A stretch of DNA of 43,364 nt from Candidatus Aalborgicola danicus (GCA_016703945.1 JADJBC010000053.1:1-43364), one strand, 5' to 3'. Counted from the stretch's first letter, positions 21,901-24,135 are shown. Program-made: numbers and translations. The notes: a model not told the origin generated them from the letters alone.

Positions 21901-24135
21901 CCCGTGACCTGCACCGCCCCCGTGCCACTCACGGTGACGGTCGACCCCGCACTGAGGGTGCGCGTACCGCCCCCAAAGTTACAGGCCGCTCCACCGCTCG
22001 CACTGTAGGTGCCGGTGTCGGTGCCGCTGCCGTTGATCGAAAGTGTTCCGACGCTGACATTGACGGCGCTGCCAGTATTGTTGAAGGCCACGTTACTGAA
22101 TGAATGGCGCATGTACCCGCAACCGTGTGGTTCAGCGTCCCCGCGTGGTTGAACGTCGCCGTGCCTTGTAGTAATTGATCGGCGTGCCATCAGTGCTGCT
22201 CAGGTTGAGCGTGCCGCCTGCCCGCGTTGGTCGGGGTGTTCGTGCCCCCACTGGTGGCACCAGTAGAGTTAGCCGCTTCCGCAATCGTCAGCGTGCACAT
22301 GGTTGACCCAGGTCTTGCCACCACTGAAGTAAATGCGTGGTGAGTGTGCCTGTACCTGCCACAGAGCCACTCGACAGAGTCATATTGCTACTGATGACGC
22401 CTGTGCCAGTCAGCGTGCCCCCGGCCACATTGAAGTTGCCCGTGCCGGTTACCGTTCCGTTGACATACGTTGTGCCGCCCGTGACCTGCACCGCCCCCGT
22501 GCCACTCACGGTGACGGTCGACCCCGCACTGAGGGTGCGCGTACCGCCCCCAAAGTTACAGGCCGCTCCACCGCTCGCACTGTAGGTGCCGGTGTCGGTG
22601 CCGCTGCCGTTGATCGAAAGTGTTCCGACGCTGACATTGACGGTGCCAGTATTGTTGAAGGCCACGTTACTGTGAATGGCATGAGTACCCGCAACCGTGT
22701 GGTTCAGCGTCCCCGCGTTGTTGAACGTCGCCGTGCCTGTGTAGTAATTGATCGGCGTGCCATCAGTGCTGCTCAGGTTGAGCGTGCCGCCTGCCGCGTT
22801 GGTCAGGGTGTTTCGTGCCCCCACTGGTGGCACCAAAGTAGAGGTAGCCGCTTCCACCAATCGTCAGCGTGCCCTGGTTGACCCAGGTCTTGCCACCACT
22901 GAAATAGAGATTGGTCGTGATCAGACTCGTGCCCTGCGTGATCAGCGTGCCCGTTCCGCTGAGCGTGCTACCGCTGGTAACGTTGAATGCCCCTGCTACC
23001 GTCAACGTCCCCGCGCCCCCCAGCGTGCCACCTGCCACGGTCAGATTGCCACTGATCTTCGAAACACCGTTGAGGTTCAGCGAGGCGCCACCGGAAACTG
23101 TCAGATCGCAGGCACAGGTCAGCGAATTCACGGTTACCGTGCCACTGGAGATAGTTACTGCCTGACCTGCGGGCAAGCCGATGAAGACATTGTCCGCCGC
23201 TACCGGTACGGATCCTTTGCTCCAGTTGGAGGCAGCACTCCAATTCCCCCCCGCAGCACCAATCCATGTGTTGGTCGTAACAGGCGCGGCTGGCGGGACG
23301 TAGCCCGGCGGCAGAAGTTGCGCAGTGAAACTGTAGTTGGCGGGATCGACCGCGCCGATCTTTCCTTCCAGCAGCAAGGTATAGGTGCCGGTGGTGGCGA
23401 GACTGGGCAGGTCGATATCCTGACTGGCCGAATTCATGGTCATGGGGCCGAAGACCTGCTGCCCGGACGGGTCGAGCAACTGCCAAGTGACATCGCCGCC
23501 GGAGCGGCCGGTCACGTCCAGGAAGAAATGATCGCCCGCCGTGGCATCGAACTTGTAGGCATCGGTCTCCTTGACCGGGTTGATTTGCCCTATTACGGCT
23601 GTACCGGGGACGATGCCATCCGCCTTTTGCAGATCCAACAGGCGGAATCCGTACGCTCCGGTTGCGCCCGCATTGCCACTTACCGCAATTGCGTAGTCGC
23701 CCGCGACCAAATCCATCGCTGGACTACCGCTCAATCAGTGGAATCACTCGCGGAAAAGCCGCGTGCAGTTACGACCGTACCATTGGGACCATCCAGACTC
23801 CAGTTGAGGTTTGGATTGTTGGTGAGCGAATCGAAGACGACCTTGATGTCCGATTCGACTGTGAAGTTGTGGTGATCTGTTTCTCCCGCCACGGTGATCG
23901 CATCAGCAACGGCGATGACCGGGTCGGCCGCCAACAAGACTCGCGGTTCCAGTGGTTCAAAGCGAATGACTGGAGTTGATACCACCGACTGAGTGACATC
24001 GGGAGATATTTTTGTGGCAGTGCGTGGAGAGAAATCCAGCGCATTGAATGCCCGCTTTAGTGCGGACACCATGGACGTGAGTGCAAAGCTCTTTTGACGG
24101 TCTGGACGGTCGTTCTTGATGGACGATCTACGCAT
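1..24135 (-). CDS. Giant LEPR-XLL multidomain surface/secreted protein (3' end outside window, frameshifted)
   Basis: A single gene of at least 8,045 codons is inferred because one coding direction, one codon style and one consistent domain series continue across many frame changes. The ATG at 24135 is preceded by an AGAGG-type ribosome binding site. Domain order is LEPR-XLL, PPC-like, five 200-residue repeats, CARDB array, IPT/TIG-like, beta-propeller-like, He_PIG-like array, YD/dockerin, Big_2-like and ZU5-like. Families of this build are adhesins or matrix proteins outside the cell. No RTX nonapeptides and no autotransporter barrel are visible, but the C-terminus is beyond the left edge. 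Frameshifts occur about every 1-1.5 kb; because neighbouring core genes show the same, sequencing error is more likely than decay. Segments are annotated separately below. Confidence 0.75.
736..1875 (-). CDS. Giant protein segment: Big_2-like and ZU5-like domains
   Basis: The early part carries acidic, Thr/Pro-rich repeats built from 'D-P-x-T-G-E/D' (VDPTTGEYLLDPDTGELIEV). A Big_2-type Ig domain follows, with RYFTSDESIATVSDTGGIT and ALREGQVTISVVHF, matching the 'S-x-x-x-I-A-T-V-x-x-x-G-x-I-T-A-x-x-x-G-x-x-x-I' pattern. Next is AADHGGAVQAATGETVLIGA, which resembles the start of a ZU5 domain and is followed by INRIDITDIATQVGLPLPG. After ~1,000 the correct frame moves to the 512-934 stretch. Confidence 0.6.
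   Translation of the reverse strand: MGQVGTSGLEVDDSHDLLRAKAAGPALVIVTRTDTDGRLIKAVASINTQAAPVADTVAPDALVVQPDVYPGTLTLVPGGSRQLKVHLLDPNTGEQTDISQPTQTVFAGIPETTEQVIDPSTIEYEVDPTTGEYLLDPDTGELIEVPGSGQLIDIVYPAVAPVISGTRYFTSDESIATVSDTGGITALREGQVTISVVHFANSVDAYGNIIEEAIGQSDIALNVEIAQVTENDPTTGAPAGIAIAADHGGAVQAATGETVLIGAGALQQDTAVGINRIDITDIATQVGLPLPGAGRLATLGAFHLDIGTAKPSSWCNWPFRCKTKSPRQLATKSCSSVAARYSMLTVSRKPLGGWSTMALSVLTPRGISSLAPPARPMVG
2080..3111 (-). CDS. Giant protein segment: YD/RHS-like motif and dockerin-like EF-hand pair
   Basis: The first ~85 residues resemble RHS/YD-type sequence: VTGVTFADGQQWIVSDAG, QRIDFIRDSQGRIARITGV and VYRYDAQGRLAQIRRL. Next is a beta-sandwich, and then a dockerin type I-like pair of calcium loops, DLNRDGKVDGADSQAW (~2,475) and DINGDGQQTSADRQVL (~2,400). 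Dockerins bind cohesin modules in other proteins, but free-standing copies in giant surface proteins are also known. Upstream in the same frame, an in-frame TAA at 3133-3135 interrupts DGSQ-stop-SLDVKGKV, where this motif usually has Tyr. That TAA is probably a base error. The segment ends in out-of-frame noise after ~2,260. Confidence 0.65.
   Translation of the reverse strand: MTGVTFADGQQWIVSDAGIVAIGADANAQRIDFIRDSQGRIARITGVQAWQSEAESTVYRYDAQGRLAQIRRLASADFGTPIAYEDQGKLFTDPITATLGTASAWLGNSTANQWSGNLDSSATTTLAFTLRESELAATIHAPGMQGAVILALETDLPADANIDYCRRTVIGTANFNGKQTRLIRVTEAGTHLIRISGNGAASLRLAIAGDLNRDGKVDGADSQAWEQSALGGDLAGDINGDGQQTSADRQVLYANTGFKANLAPIAAATLPQFKTHTDLATDVALAGSPTTTPVVEDSRRRHRVLACAGHQPRAAPALTPRARACNSPRTPATPACHHHRAGR
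3412..4353 (-). CDS. Giant protein segment: Ig-like domains before the YD/dockerin region
   Basis: Beta-rich sequence continues with two to three Ig-like domains: SILVSTTPSTPALPGQTIIA followed by VRADAWSGIAGTAVEMRGS, and LIEVRVTATDRDGFVTTQTH, then GVYQLRLTAWDLVGRTGEIE. The pattern 'G-x-Y-x-L-x-x-x-A-x-D' is common in proteins that carry RHS/YD sequence. At residues ~265-275 a REP-like palindrome (plus strand 3531-3569) is read through as SLPFKGRAGVGMG. After that the frame holds for only a short distance and ends in Pro/Arg noise. Confidence 0.6.
   Translation of the reverse strand: MSDGRNDSTQLFTLRVVADASANAPSILVSTTPSTPALPGQTIIATVRADAWSGIAGTAVEMRGSALGTDTWQSVALDAAGRLKLTPTQPGLIEVRVTATDRDGFVTTQTHLVRVRDAADLTAPALAWGGALASATANSQPIDISAVTSLQAGLAEQQLMGYRLQIAAAGSNVWQTLASEDTAAIALSQAISLATIDPATFANGVYQLRLTAWDLVGRTGEIEARVVIDTAQKTLGTQTTTDATYTLGGHTLALTRTFTPNSLPFKGRAGVGMGQQDFGNWQLRCSIPNSPTTNPPRSTAAPPLRGAKAPVSG
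3531..3569. repeat. REP-like palindromic element, copy 1 (inside giant gene)
   Basis: A 10-bp perfect inverted repeat, ccctcccctt and aaggggaggg, is separated by one base at 3549-3569. It is preceded by gccccatcccc at a spacing of 18 bases. The same layout is found at 6325-6363. On the coding (minus) strand it is read in frame as SLPFKGRAGVGMG without a stop. Confidence 0.7.
4447..5934 (-). CDS. Giant protein segment: He_PIG-like Ig domains (second part)
   Basis: At least four more He_PIG/cadherin-like domains are present, recognised by SGVIRFTPGAGDRGDYTI, GHAVLTWTPTADDLGARDIE, RAVLAWTPDRFAAQDSN and GVIFDSATGTFEWTPDQ. Each begins with a strand such as NRAPEIGDISNAFVAKGG or NQTPRILPMPLQLVNEGET and includes a SDADGDTPALTL-type acidic calcium-site-like loop. 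The segment starts at ~5,934. The last ~45 residues after FDVNRAAPH are out of frame. The next He_PIG copy (PEGAAYDSQTRRMTWSP) lies in the 4350-4598 frame. Confidence 0.7.
   Translation of the reverse strand: MLPVIVSNANRAPEIGDISNAFVAKGGVIEIPVSASDADGDTPALTLSGLPRFASYVAQTPSSGVIRFTPGAGDRGDYTITVLATDDGGGDVNQVLTQAKSFVLTVTSETEAPVITAPRQVVAVVGQAFSLPLLVSDADQDALSWTANGLPIGATITPDVQYGHAVLTWTPTADDLGARDIELVVTDSGLPPQDAGVVNPESPVPNVTRHTLRLVVRDANATPELLDVQVNGQSVTGIVGAGDTAIQLNATEGIPLSLELFGHGSDTDLSDWSATALPRGMSLSLPANDDTTRAVLAWTPDRFAAQDSNTGTPGLWRFIVTGSDGMAQFTRTFEITVANVNQTPRILPMPLQLVNEGETLSFVLRAADADNDALGINLVRDAGGANAVPAGVIFDSATGTFEWTPDQATVDNATAASTPYIFTFQATDGSATTTQTVQVRVFDVNRAAPHRQQPRRGHRRHLEHRRRPRRKLQYRHSRHRPDGAAQTAALAVSFQ
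5739..6956 (-). CDS. Giant protein segment: He_PIG-like Ig domains (first part)
   Basis: Three 'putative Ig' (He_PIG) domains are visible through their signature 'L-P-x-G-A-x-x-D-x-x-T-G-x-x-x-W-T-P'. The copies are LPPGAVFDAATGLLTWTPGY, GGATLNSETGWFEWTPGF and AGASFDAETMEIVWTPGY. Each domain is about 95-110 residues and ends in GTYDNITLIASDG-like strands. These are cadherin-related extracellular folds. Between the second and third copy, a REP-like palindrome (plus strand 6325-6363) has been inserted and is read through as TFPPLQGEGQGGDGAG. The frame is lost near 5,930. Confidence 0.7.
   Translation of the reverse strand: MQDSRGGVAIRRFQVPVTGGNSAPVIDGLGEITLSEGETLSLPLTAADADGDRLTLALRNLPPGAVFDAATGLLTWTPGYDQAGTYDNITLIASDGKATVSQSFSITVEQGWAKPVLAAVAPQTLREGEKYGLQLAGSVPSGLSQADGSTVTLEYSSPWLPGGATLNSETGWFEWTPGFSQHGTFTLPVTLTATYTTFPPLQGEGQGGDGAGSGNVISTSITRDIIFTVLNANGAPIFPAAETWNVVEGSPLRVSVFAFDPDNPEFEPKIRLRPGGEAIGPETTAPTVSYQVTGLPAGASFDAETMEIVWTPGYIQAGSYSITVTATDDGDGTARPQSASSCCPSSSATPTARPRSATSATPSSPRVASSKSRYPPAMLMVTPRRSRSPVCRASPATWPKLRPQA
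6325..6363. repeat. REP-like palindromic element, copy 2 (inside giant gene)
   Basis: The same palindrome as at 3549-3569 lies at 6343-6363, and gccccatcccc lies again exactly 18 bases before the palindrome start. On the minus strand it is read as FPPLQGEGQGGDGAG, one frame away from copy 1. The shared core and differing frames argue that this is a mobile DNA repeat, not a protein repeat. Confidence 0.7.
7065..8477 (-). CDS. Giant protein segment: propeller blades and Big_5-like domain
   Basis: Early residues hold further propeller-like blades: VGDLAFAPDGRLWAVTWTGS, LIDSISFGADGTPLAGLLLA, SVWMLELQSRRVLQVASGG and IVTTADGRILVAQTGRIDEI. Next is a bacterial Ig-like (Big_5-like) domain with TTVPDGSLVPLPLNQIGVVF, the usual 'P-x-x-G-x-x-x-P-x-x-x-I-x-V-x-F-s-x-x-M', then TLTPQSIRWDAATRTAWLDV. 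After that comes an adhesion-linker motif, IRVDFSNTRADRATGQVSYD, VSLTNIGTDDLRGPLTLLLD. The frame is lost near 7,400; the true continuation (FAVGATLANQTVTVTPASNF) lies in the 7007-7438 frame. Confidence 0.55.
   Translation of the reverse strand: MRSTFPRATASRSSIRVWPIRPDPAKAWKHFSNQRVGDLAFAPDGRLWAVTWTGSNISAAQPGATTDIVSFPMTGRTAGRPELEFRLAGLIDSISFGADGTPLAGLLLASSNLKQRAVVDGVADTPHTSSVWMLELQSRRVLQVASGGTRGESIVTTADGRILVAQTGRIDEIAVRPAPTITATTVPDGSLVPLPLNQIGVVFDQTMWLGDAADTGSILNPANFTLTLLDGGTEAASTLTPQSIRWDAATRTAWLDVAGLPAGRYQLDISSQLRNSTDTRLEHGYLSTFTALLDMTSLIRVDFSNTRADRATGQVSYDVSLTNIGTDDLRGPLTLLLDPGRYFAGSIAGAHRTADPATTWALDLTARTAGHGGQLRRRRHAGQPDRDRHPGQQFCDTGRHGRPGQVQPRPEHLRRPARQPAAGPDGRRPGRRGYARCRHRRCSLERPDRSHRPRRHQVLLATAASPAGVT
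8474..9160 (-). CDS. Giant protein segment: start of beta-propeller-like region
   Basis: The true frame begins at about residue 45 (LSQTAEIPLAAADRSYAANP) and continues to about residue 215. It contains AMVELPDGRILASAGSLRNE, VFAYDKDGGSVTQ, VMDMAVDRFGQLWVMTGAEL and LQVDPNDGTVLQRL. Repeats of the type 'D-G-R-I/L-x-V-x-D' with an aromatic-rich strand are typical of NHL- or SMP-30-like beta-propellers. The propeller continues in the neighbouring segment in a different frame. A real frame upstream (9052-9291) carries an Ig-like stretch, SFDVRWTATDDASGVKSVTV. Confidence 0.5.
   Translation of the reverse strand: MAAPGRTDANPGRLYRHGRQHYEFLSPSPPTRPATVKPPGLPMPCCPTTAAARNPRRPRRQNRLSQTAEIPLAAADRSYAANPLFAQAIAQLPGQVAGNQTGDLSSVLAPFSLRGFADGFSGSAADIGALAMVELPDGRILASAGSLRNEVFAYDKDGGSVTQSRTTPLFTLDEPVMDMAVDRFGQLWVMTGAELLQVDPNDGTVLQRLKGPGQRPADPRPGDPSGHG
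8640..10802 (-). CDS. Giant protein segment: unclassified region and Ig-like stretch
   Basis: Residues ~20-480 are the true frame; after ~9,350 the frame is wrong and the reading becomes Pro/Arg-rich noise. The true part contains helical sequence, for example YPGLAEWIAHDFEGLRDKLY and DLDKLIAPETGLAAKFRAVD, and TKLEQMAMPFEFNIAGAATA. It then has a beta-rich section (HTEIRQGDTLDADVVTEV, PYTISFSNPSEAPAGQLRIV, GFVSYTVMAADTAISRAEI). The second part resembles sequence seen near dockerin and Ig repeats in secreted proteins, with FSNPSEAPAGQLRIVTELD as a linker motif. I do not recognise the helical part. Confidence 0.5.
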   Translation of the reverse strand: MAVMSVASPMASPRRRRQYQTYGATPTSGTPRPEIPWAQLDGTQNTAGFNLAPGYAVDLAAGGFAGLTFNVQTYPGLAEWIAHDFEGLRDKLYAVHPEWKEQGLLDGGIDDLDKLIAPETGLAAKFRAVDNDAMFPVHLTKLEQMAMPFEFNIAGAATALTRAEFVAEQTVHAKQLRTAILADTDAPANLSTLCHRRSAVDRRLARRAEVAGLLRPLDEAPPIRDNPQVVSLNATLATGILLSHAGDTYRTQADILGFFAQVQIWYGDSASFSGDPAAIKVGIDHTEIRQGDTLDADVVTEVPVPDMADPAAFDRNAKADTHFVNFKVFAGGQAELEYLRHIGVLDGEFKPVAGQSLNLTQYLQQAAQQAAAANAVISVRGPQAAQGDDGDYVPTATALPYTISFSNPSEAPAGQLRIVTELDAARGLLAPATTDANAASATNADQLKRGFVSYTVMAADTAISRAEIAASARILIDDAPPVDSARAPASSTPPHRPPRWPSPLWAATPKLRPVSTYAGPPPMTPAASNRSPSMSAKMMAKLAATSRYGCARSHRRKPRPSIPAWQATLRVPLAVATDKAGNREAARVANAVLPDDGGRQESSTASASKPPEPDCRNPAGRRRPQLRRQSAVRASHRAIAGASRRQPDRRPEQRPRPIQLARLCRWLQRQRRRHRRTGHGRTARWPHPRQRRQPAQRGVRLRQGRWLSDPKSYHTPVHPR
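10762..11313 (-). CDS. Giant protein segment: IPT/TIG-like domain
   Basis: After the CARDB array there is an IPT/TIG-like Ig fold. It shows LSINTVTPDQGGTGDD, then VDIYGSRFKAGALVKL, THIRAVFDERQMPHGLYGV and VVNPDGERV. This is the usual order of 'P-x-x-G-x-x-G', 'G-x-x-F', and 'G-x-Y-x-V-x-V-x-N-P-D-G'. Then comes ERGIEADVALGIGGPRTLNP with a following beta-rich linker. IPT/TIG domains occur in cell-surface receptors and adhesins. The frame is lost on both sides: at ~11,300 (upstream) and at ~10,765, where coding continues in the next segment. Confidence 0.6.
   Translation of the reverse strand: MPVTLRADLLPLSINTVTPDQGGTGDDEHRWVTVDIYGSRFKAGALVKLSRPGVYEAEPVRWQVLDATHIRAVFDERQMPHGLYGVTVVNPDGERVTEAARYLVERGIEADVALGIGGPRTLNPGESGVYSVSLQSLTNVDTPYVRFDIGTPEMGLAEDVLTGISLPYIVFGSNVGGQPNGVT
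11492..16486 (-). CDS. Giant protein segment: long CARDB array (1,664 codons)
   Basis: This is the longest open stretch of the giant gene and holds about eleven ~140-residue CARDB domains. Each has an opening ADLxV/PDLxV, a central W-x-V-x-N-x-G (for example DISWTVLNQGQAPAGGVW), W-x-D-x-V/I-Y-L-S (VDTVQLL, TDKVYLSLDG, TDTVWLARD), then GxYxxxVxTD and ExxNN. Two internal patches are read out of frame and return to frame later: about 15,810-16,050 (codons from ARWREQQPGEFGG on) and about 13,330-13,430 (GEKQRGQQHAGRRLAG). The correct CARDB sequence is found in another frame in the first patch, so these are pairs of compensating indels. Confidence 0.75.
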   Translation of the reverse strand: MTLPRDLSGDYYVIVDTSTNRSVFEDGHTANNSRASVATLHIDLAPVADLTVSGVTGPTVLRPGDAATVSYSVGNQGGFGLTGSWRDRIYVDSGTGLIEVGNLFSTDGLAIGAVKSRSVTFTLPTWLPDGDYHWVVKTDTDNTVLRARWREQQPGEFGGIPESRAYRSRCERGQRAGPGAVRRQLARELEGFESGRGRHGQLGRLCLPGQRHGTDQDGGSGPYRPARHGEFYTASADFTIPLNYSGEYQVVVVSDALSVLMDGARSNNEAAPALTVEFSPYADLVVTATTAPDRVTADPAPLDVAWTVTNQGTGAGRTSSWTDRVILSTDDTFGNSDDRVLGEYRHDGALAVGESYSRAEQVLAPAGTTGRYKLFVVSDARGEVFENSSEGNNLGRIAHSVDIMPIAYADLQIASVTADGTASSGKPLRVTWEVANNGIGTTNIADWSDQVWLSRNPDGSDIVTQFGSARHVGQLAVGDSYSRSLDVTVPEGIEGSFYLNVRTGGPFEFIYGNNNTGTSLAIPITLSPSPDLVVETITVPTTAQEGALIDISWTVLNQGQAPAGGVWVDTVQLLPLNGGSVVTLGTFTYDRSLESGIRYSRTEQVRLPSKIEGLYRIKVTTNATNQVYELGAARNNNALLPPDTTEISLNDRPDLRVGTVVVPEHVTAGTSASIRYTISNLGPAAATGRWTDKVYLSLDGILSGDDRLIGQYGNVSGLSPTESYANESALVDIPIRYRGDAYLIVVADGNSNVDEYPSEGNNVKAAHFYVDPVPFADLVTSAVVAPDQSSYGSTIEVRYKVTNSGSDTTRGDSATLNSWTDTVWLARDRRYPGFYKGDILLGSFTHVGKLDVGADYLGTLQVRIPDNVQSGDYYISVLTDTYDVILEDSLTSNINPDDASHSDNSNYKSRPIGIIGAIPAPVLVPDLTVTEVSALAATDSGGSYSFSYTVQNLGDALSRNWTDTVYITDNPNLSAATEVWSIGSYSQQRTLGKNESYTVSQTVQLAPSVRGRYVVVKTDTNNYLGEKQRGQQHAGRRLAGDRASGGLAGHRNPDPPQNFSGEQTTVTWTVTNLGAAVWAGTRSWNDVVYLSRDPSFIRDRATVLGTVTHSNAQGLAAAGSYTASTKVTLPQGADGPYYIYVITDNADNPGDPNQRRAKEEYQRGGDSAYAAAYLYGTTAYEGDRNDNNMARGSLAITYREPDLQIDSVNVSNPSPSSGEGLTATWTVTNRGTRDTRVNSWSDGIYLSRDASLDYGDYPLQISAVNLTQNGQPKYLKPGESYTWSATFNLPESISGDFHLIVKTDTPIYRNPWGNEPSTIREGLAALARLGPEIGTVAEFQGEGNNVVSIALPITLATPPDLQVASVTAPDAVVAGQNFTVSYRVTNAGGDTPSDQTPWYDLIYLSRDRFLDVNQDRYLGYVQHSGGLAGGGSYDASLTVTAPRNLEGPYYVFVITDPARVWGDGESGKVREFGNEQNNATTAVQPILVETPPPADLKVTNVVLPASAKVGDSIQVSYTITNDSSNPAYGRWTDTLYLSSDNAWDIGDVLLGKVDHNGDLGAQASYSGSLTASLPPLKDGNWRIIVRPDLYNEVFEGKITYTATGLNLPPGEANNRTASGSTLQVSVPVLEVATPSRPRCYRASRVSTKSVSPPAKPCAPRSIHL
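16483..17904 (-). CDS. Giant protein segment: CARDB-type domains
   Basis: This 473-codon segment continues the CARDB series with about three domains. It starts ATYADLVPENLTLIPASDF and repeats the elements VTALWNTVNRGNKA, LDVINLSTNVVVATI and ILEANAGGTAESNN. A middle domain has SIGWEDWNLGNSPASIVF. The third has VDWTVSNHGQADTAAAWNDQ followed by YYLAVRSDSGAEVLEPD and RADNVGAA. Each domain is about 140 residues. The last residues (LPGKVIPGRPR) are out of frame; the real continuation is in the frame of the next segment. Confidence 0.7.
   Translation of the reverse strand: MATYADLVPENLTLIPASDFQPGQQVTALWNTVNRGNKAAEQAWSERLDVINLSTNVVVATIIVHEDLSAGVLGANETRARTAQFTWPTGASALGRFSIKVAADSAANILEANAGGTAESNNTLELINEAGSDVQIRNLHVDTSDVQAGGLVSIGWEDWNLGNSPASIVFNDRIVVRNQVNQVLLDTTLACDPLASSGGVFNGAIQPGDSRSRGLTFRLPEGLAGTGNITITVTADQNSAGAGVLYETNLSNNAETNNSASTQANSVAKAYADLRVDTLNGPGIGVGGEPVTVDWTVSNHGQADTAAAWNDQIIFSNDAIIGNADDVVIGTVRHAGGLAAGAGYSQTATINVPMRAMGHYYLAVRSDSGAEVLEPDTRADNVGAARGIDLATAYADLNVLDITAPTLAQSGEDILITWTVRNDGNATTNLASWNDKLVLSRDSTLSADDIVLAGSVTHPDRFLPGKVIPGRPR
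17919..20186 (-). CDS. Giant protein segment: alternating CARDB-type domains
   Basis: This 755-codon segment joins the beta-helix block to a CARDB-type (cell adhesion related domain in bacteria) array. Two domain subtypes alternate. One begins APYPDLIVTNVTPTPALGW and has SWTETVRVRNLTTGQTL. The other begins APDLTVSNLTSDTSAPKTG and has TLNWNDINNGNTAV followed by GWYDRIKVTNQSTG. Both end in the CARDB signature of a small loop with ExNNxA (VEANAAGTGDTNN, AESNN). The A-B pair is repeated with a 789-bp period: plus-strand ggtcaccttg lies at 18162 and again at 18951. CARDB domains are extracellular Ig-like folds in adhesins. Confidence 0.75.
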   Translation of the reverse strand: MNLGGSFTNTASATVRVGLGNATTIGVLGSRWYGQSGRDTGCSLDWRFRTAASDIFGVITYANRTGSFSSLLGESPGSQVTFSVDTASSPTTLKVKSFVLTTIVPGIDLVVTGLGLATGAVLQSGNTINVVWQDSNTGTLPTVSSWSDRVVVKRIDTGAVLADFLVPYDAVASGPIAGGASFARQASFTLPQGNLGAGNLNITVTADSANTVTEINTQGLAEVNNSTSINVTSALAPYPDLIVTNVTPTPALGWLPGDPVVVTWKTFNQGTGSTSGSWTETVRVRNLTTGQTLLTQNVAYDATVLGDITAGGLNNRSATLTWPTGFTNDGQIEFTVTTDSASQLFENNLTNTAESNNAGVTTVVSAPDLTVSNLTSDTSAPKTGDLITLNWNDINNGNTAVKAGWYDRIKVTNQSTGQMLVDQQLRFDPPPGDTLQVGASASRSYSFRLADGNAGAGNLLIQITTDQNTSGVGSVVEANAAGTGDTNNGANLSLTSTLAPYPDLQISSLAVSPAVGWQPADTVTVSWKTRNWSTGPTSGSWTETLRVRNLTTGQTLFTQNLSYDASVLGDIAVADLRDRSTTLLWPTGANANGQFEFTVTTDAVSQVFENNLPGTAESNNASQIVILSAPDLVVGNLTSDTPAPMTGDLITLNWNDINNGNTAVNAGWYDRIKVTNQSTGAVLLDQQLRYDLPPGGLLQPGSSTARNYSFHLTDGNAGVGNLLIQIIADQSTAGTGSSCRGERHRNRRKPTTAPA
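20240..22960 (-). repeat. Five tandem ~600-bp repeats encoding autotransporter-type beta-helix units
   Basis: The motif KTWVNQGTLT recurs with plus-strand marks near 20501, 21101, 21698, 22301 and 22876. A second mark, gatcgaaag, recurs at 20840, 21435, 22035 and 22612. The period is therefore about 600 bp (200 residues). Each unit carries GGTTYVNGTVTGTGNFN, SGSVAGTGTLTT, YFGATSGG, TFNNAGTLNHTV and NNTGTVNVS, the short Gly/Thr/Asn turns of right-handed beta-helix adhesins. Units near 20.2-21.1 kb share one sequence variant and units near 21.6-22.9 kb another. Copy 4 has a ~26-bp deletion after the KTWVNQG mark. The near identity of units makes assembly errors in copy number possible. Confidence 0.85.
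21219..22190 (-). CDS. Best-preserved segment of the beta-helix repeat block
   Basis: This 323-codon stretch contains more than one full 200-residue repeat unit in a single frame, and so shows the true repeat sequence. It reads from TLSINGSGTDTGTYSASGG through AGSTVTVSGTGAVQVTGG, TYVNGTVTGTGNFNVAGG and SSQVTGAIYFSGG to the next LSINGSG. Its first 30 or so residues are out of frame. The frame ends near 21,219 at an indel in 'accccgtgccgcc'. It is part of the giant gene, not an independent gene. Confidence 0.6.
   Translation of the reverse strand: MARRSITTRHGDVQPRGDAEPHGCGYMRHSFSNVAFNNTGSAVNVSVGTLSINGSGTDTGTYSASGGAACNFGGGTRTLSAGSTVTVSGTGAVQVTGGTTYVNGTVTGTGNFNVAGGTLTGTGVISSNMTLSSGSVAGTGTLTTKGSSQVTGAIYFSGGKTWVNQGTLTIGGSGYLYFGATSGGTNTLTNAAGGTLNLSSTDGTPITITAGTATFNNAGTLNHTVAGTHAIHSNVAFNNTGTVNVSAGTLSINGSGTDTGTYSASAGAACNFGGGTRTLECGVDGHRHGSGAVQITGGTTYVNGTVTGTGKLNLAGGTLGGTG
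22763..23734 (-). CDS. Giant protein segment: PPC-like domain and first strand-turn repeats
   Basis: The first ~110 residues match the bacterial pre-peptidase C-terminal (PPC) pattern: an ETDAYKFDATAGDHFFLDV core, LLDPSGQQVFG, and a closing GTYTLLLEG strand. PPC domains are extracellular beta-sandwiches often found in secreted proteins. Then follows NTWIGAAGGNWSAASNWSKG, the typical opening of autotransporter-associated beta-strand repeats, and a series of xVxGGTLxGxGTL turns. A CACDL pair of cysteines lies in the first strands. The frame is lost near 22,810, where an extra base in 'gtgtttcgtgcc' breaks the first ~600-bp repeat. Confidence 0.7.
   Translation of the reverse strand: MSGSPAMDLVAGDYAIAVSGNAGATGAYGFRLLDLQKADGIVPGTAVIGQINPVKETDAYKFDATAGDHFFLDVTGRSGGDVTWQLLDPSGQQVFGPMTMNSASQDIDLPSLATTGTYTLLLEGKIGAVDPANYSFTAQLLPPGYVPPAAPVTTNTWIGAAGGNWSAASNWSKGSVPVAADNVFIGLPAGQAVTISSGTVTVNSLTCACDLTVSGGASLNLNGVSKISGNLTVAGGTLGGAGTLTVAGAFNVTSGSTLSGTGTLITQGTSLITTNLYFSGGKTWVNQGTLTIGGSGYLYFGATSGGTKHPDQRGRRHAQPEQH
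23731..24135 (-). CDS. N-terminal segment of giant protein with LEPR-XLL motif
   Basis: The segment opens with a basic, Ser-rich stretch, a short amphipathic region and then FEPLEPRVLLAADP (residues 59-72). This is the LEPR-XLL motif known from the N-termini of very large secreted bacterial proteins. There is no classical Sec signal peptide. After the motif comes a beta-rich region that probably begins the PPC-like domain. The frame ends at 23731 (SASDSTD, then stop) and coding continues in another frame from 23734, so the stop looks like an indel artefact. The start lies 15 bp after the likely end of the adaptor gene, which suggests coupled expression. Confidence 0.8.
   Translation of the reverse strand: MRRSSIKNDRPDRQKSFALTSMVSALKRAFNALDFSPRTATKISPDVTQSVVSTPVIRFEPLEPRVLLAADPVIAVADAITVAGETDHHNFTVESDIKVVFDSLTNNPNLNWSLDGPNGTVVTARGFSASDSTD

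Noticed and set aside
20240..22960. CRISPR array
   Set aside because: Repeats are ~600 bp, protein coding and continuous, with no spacers.
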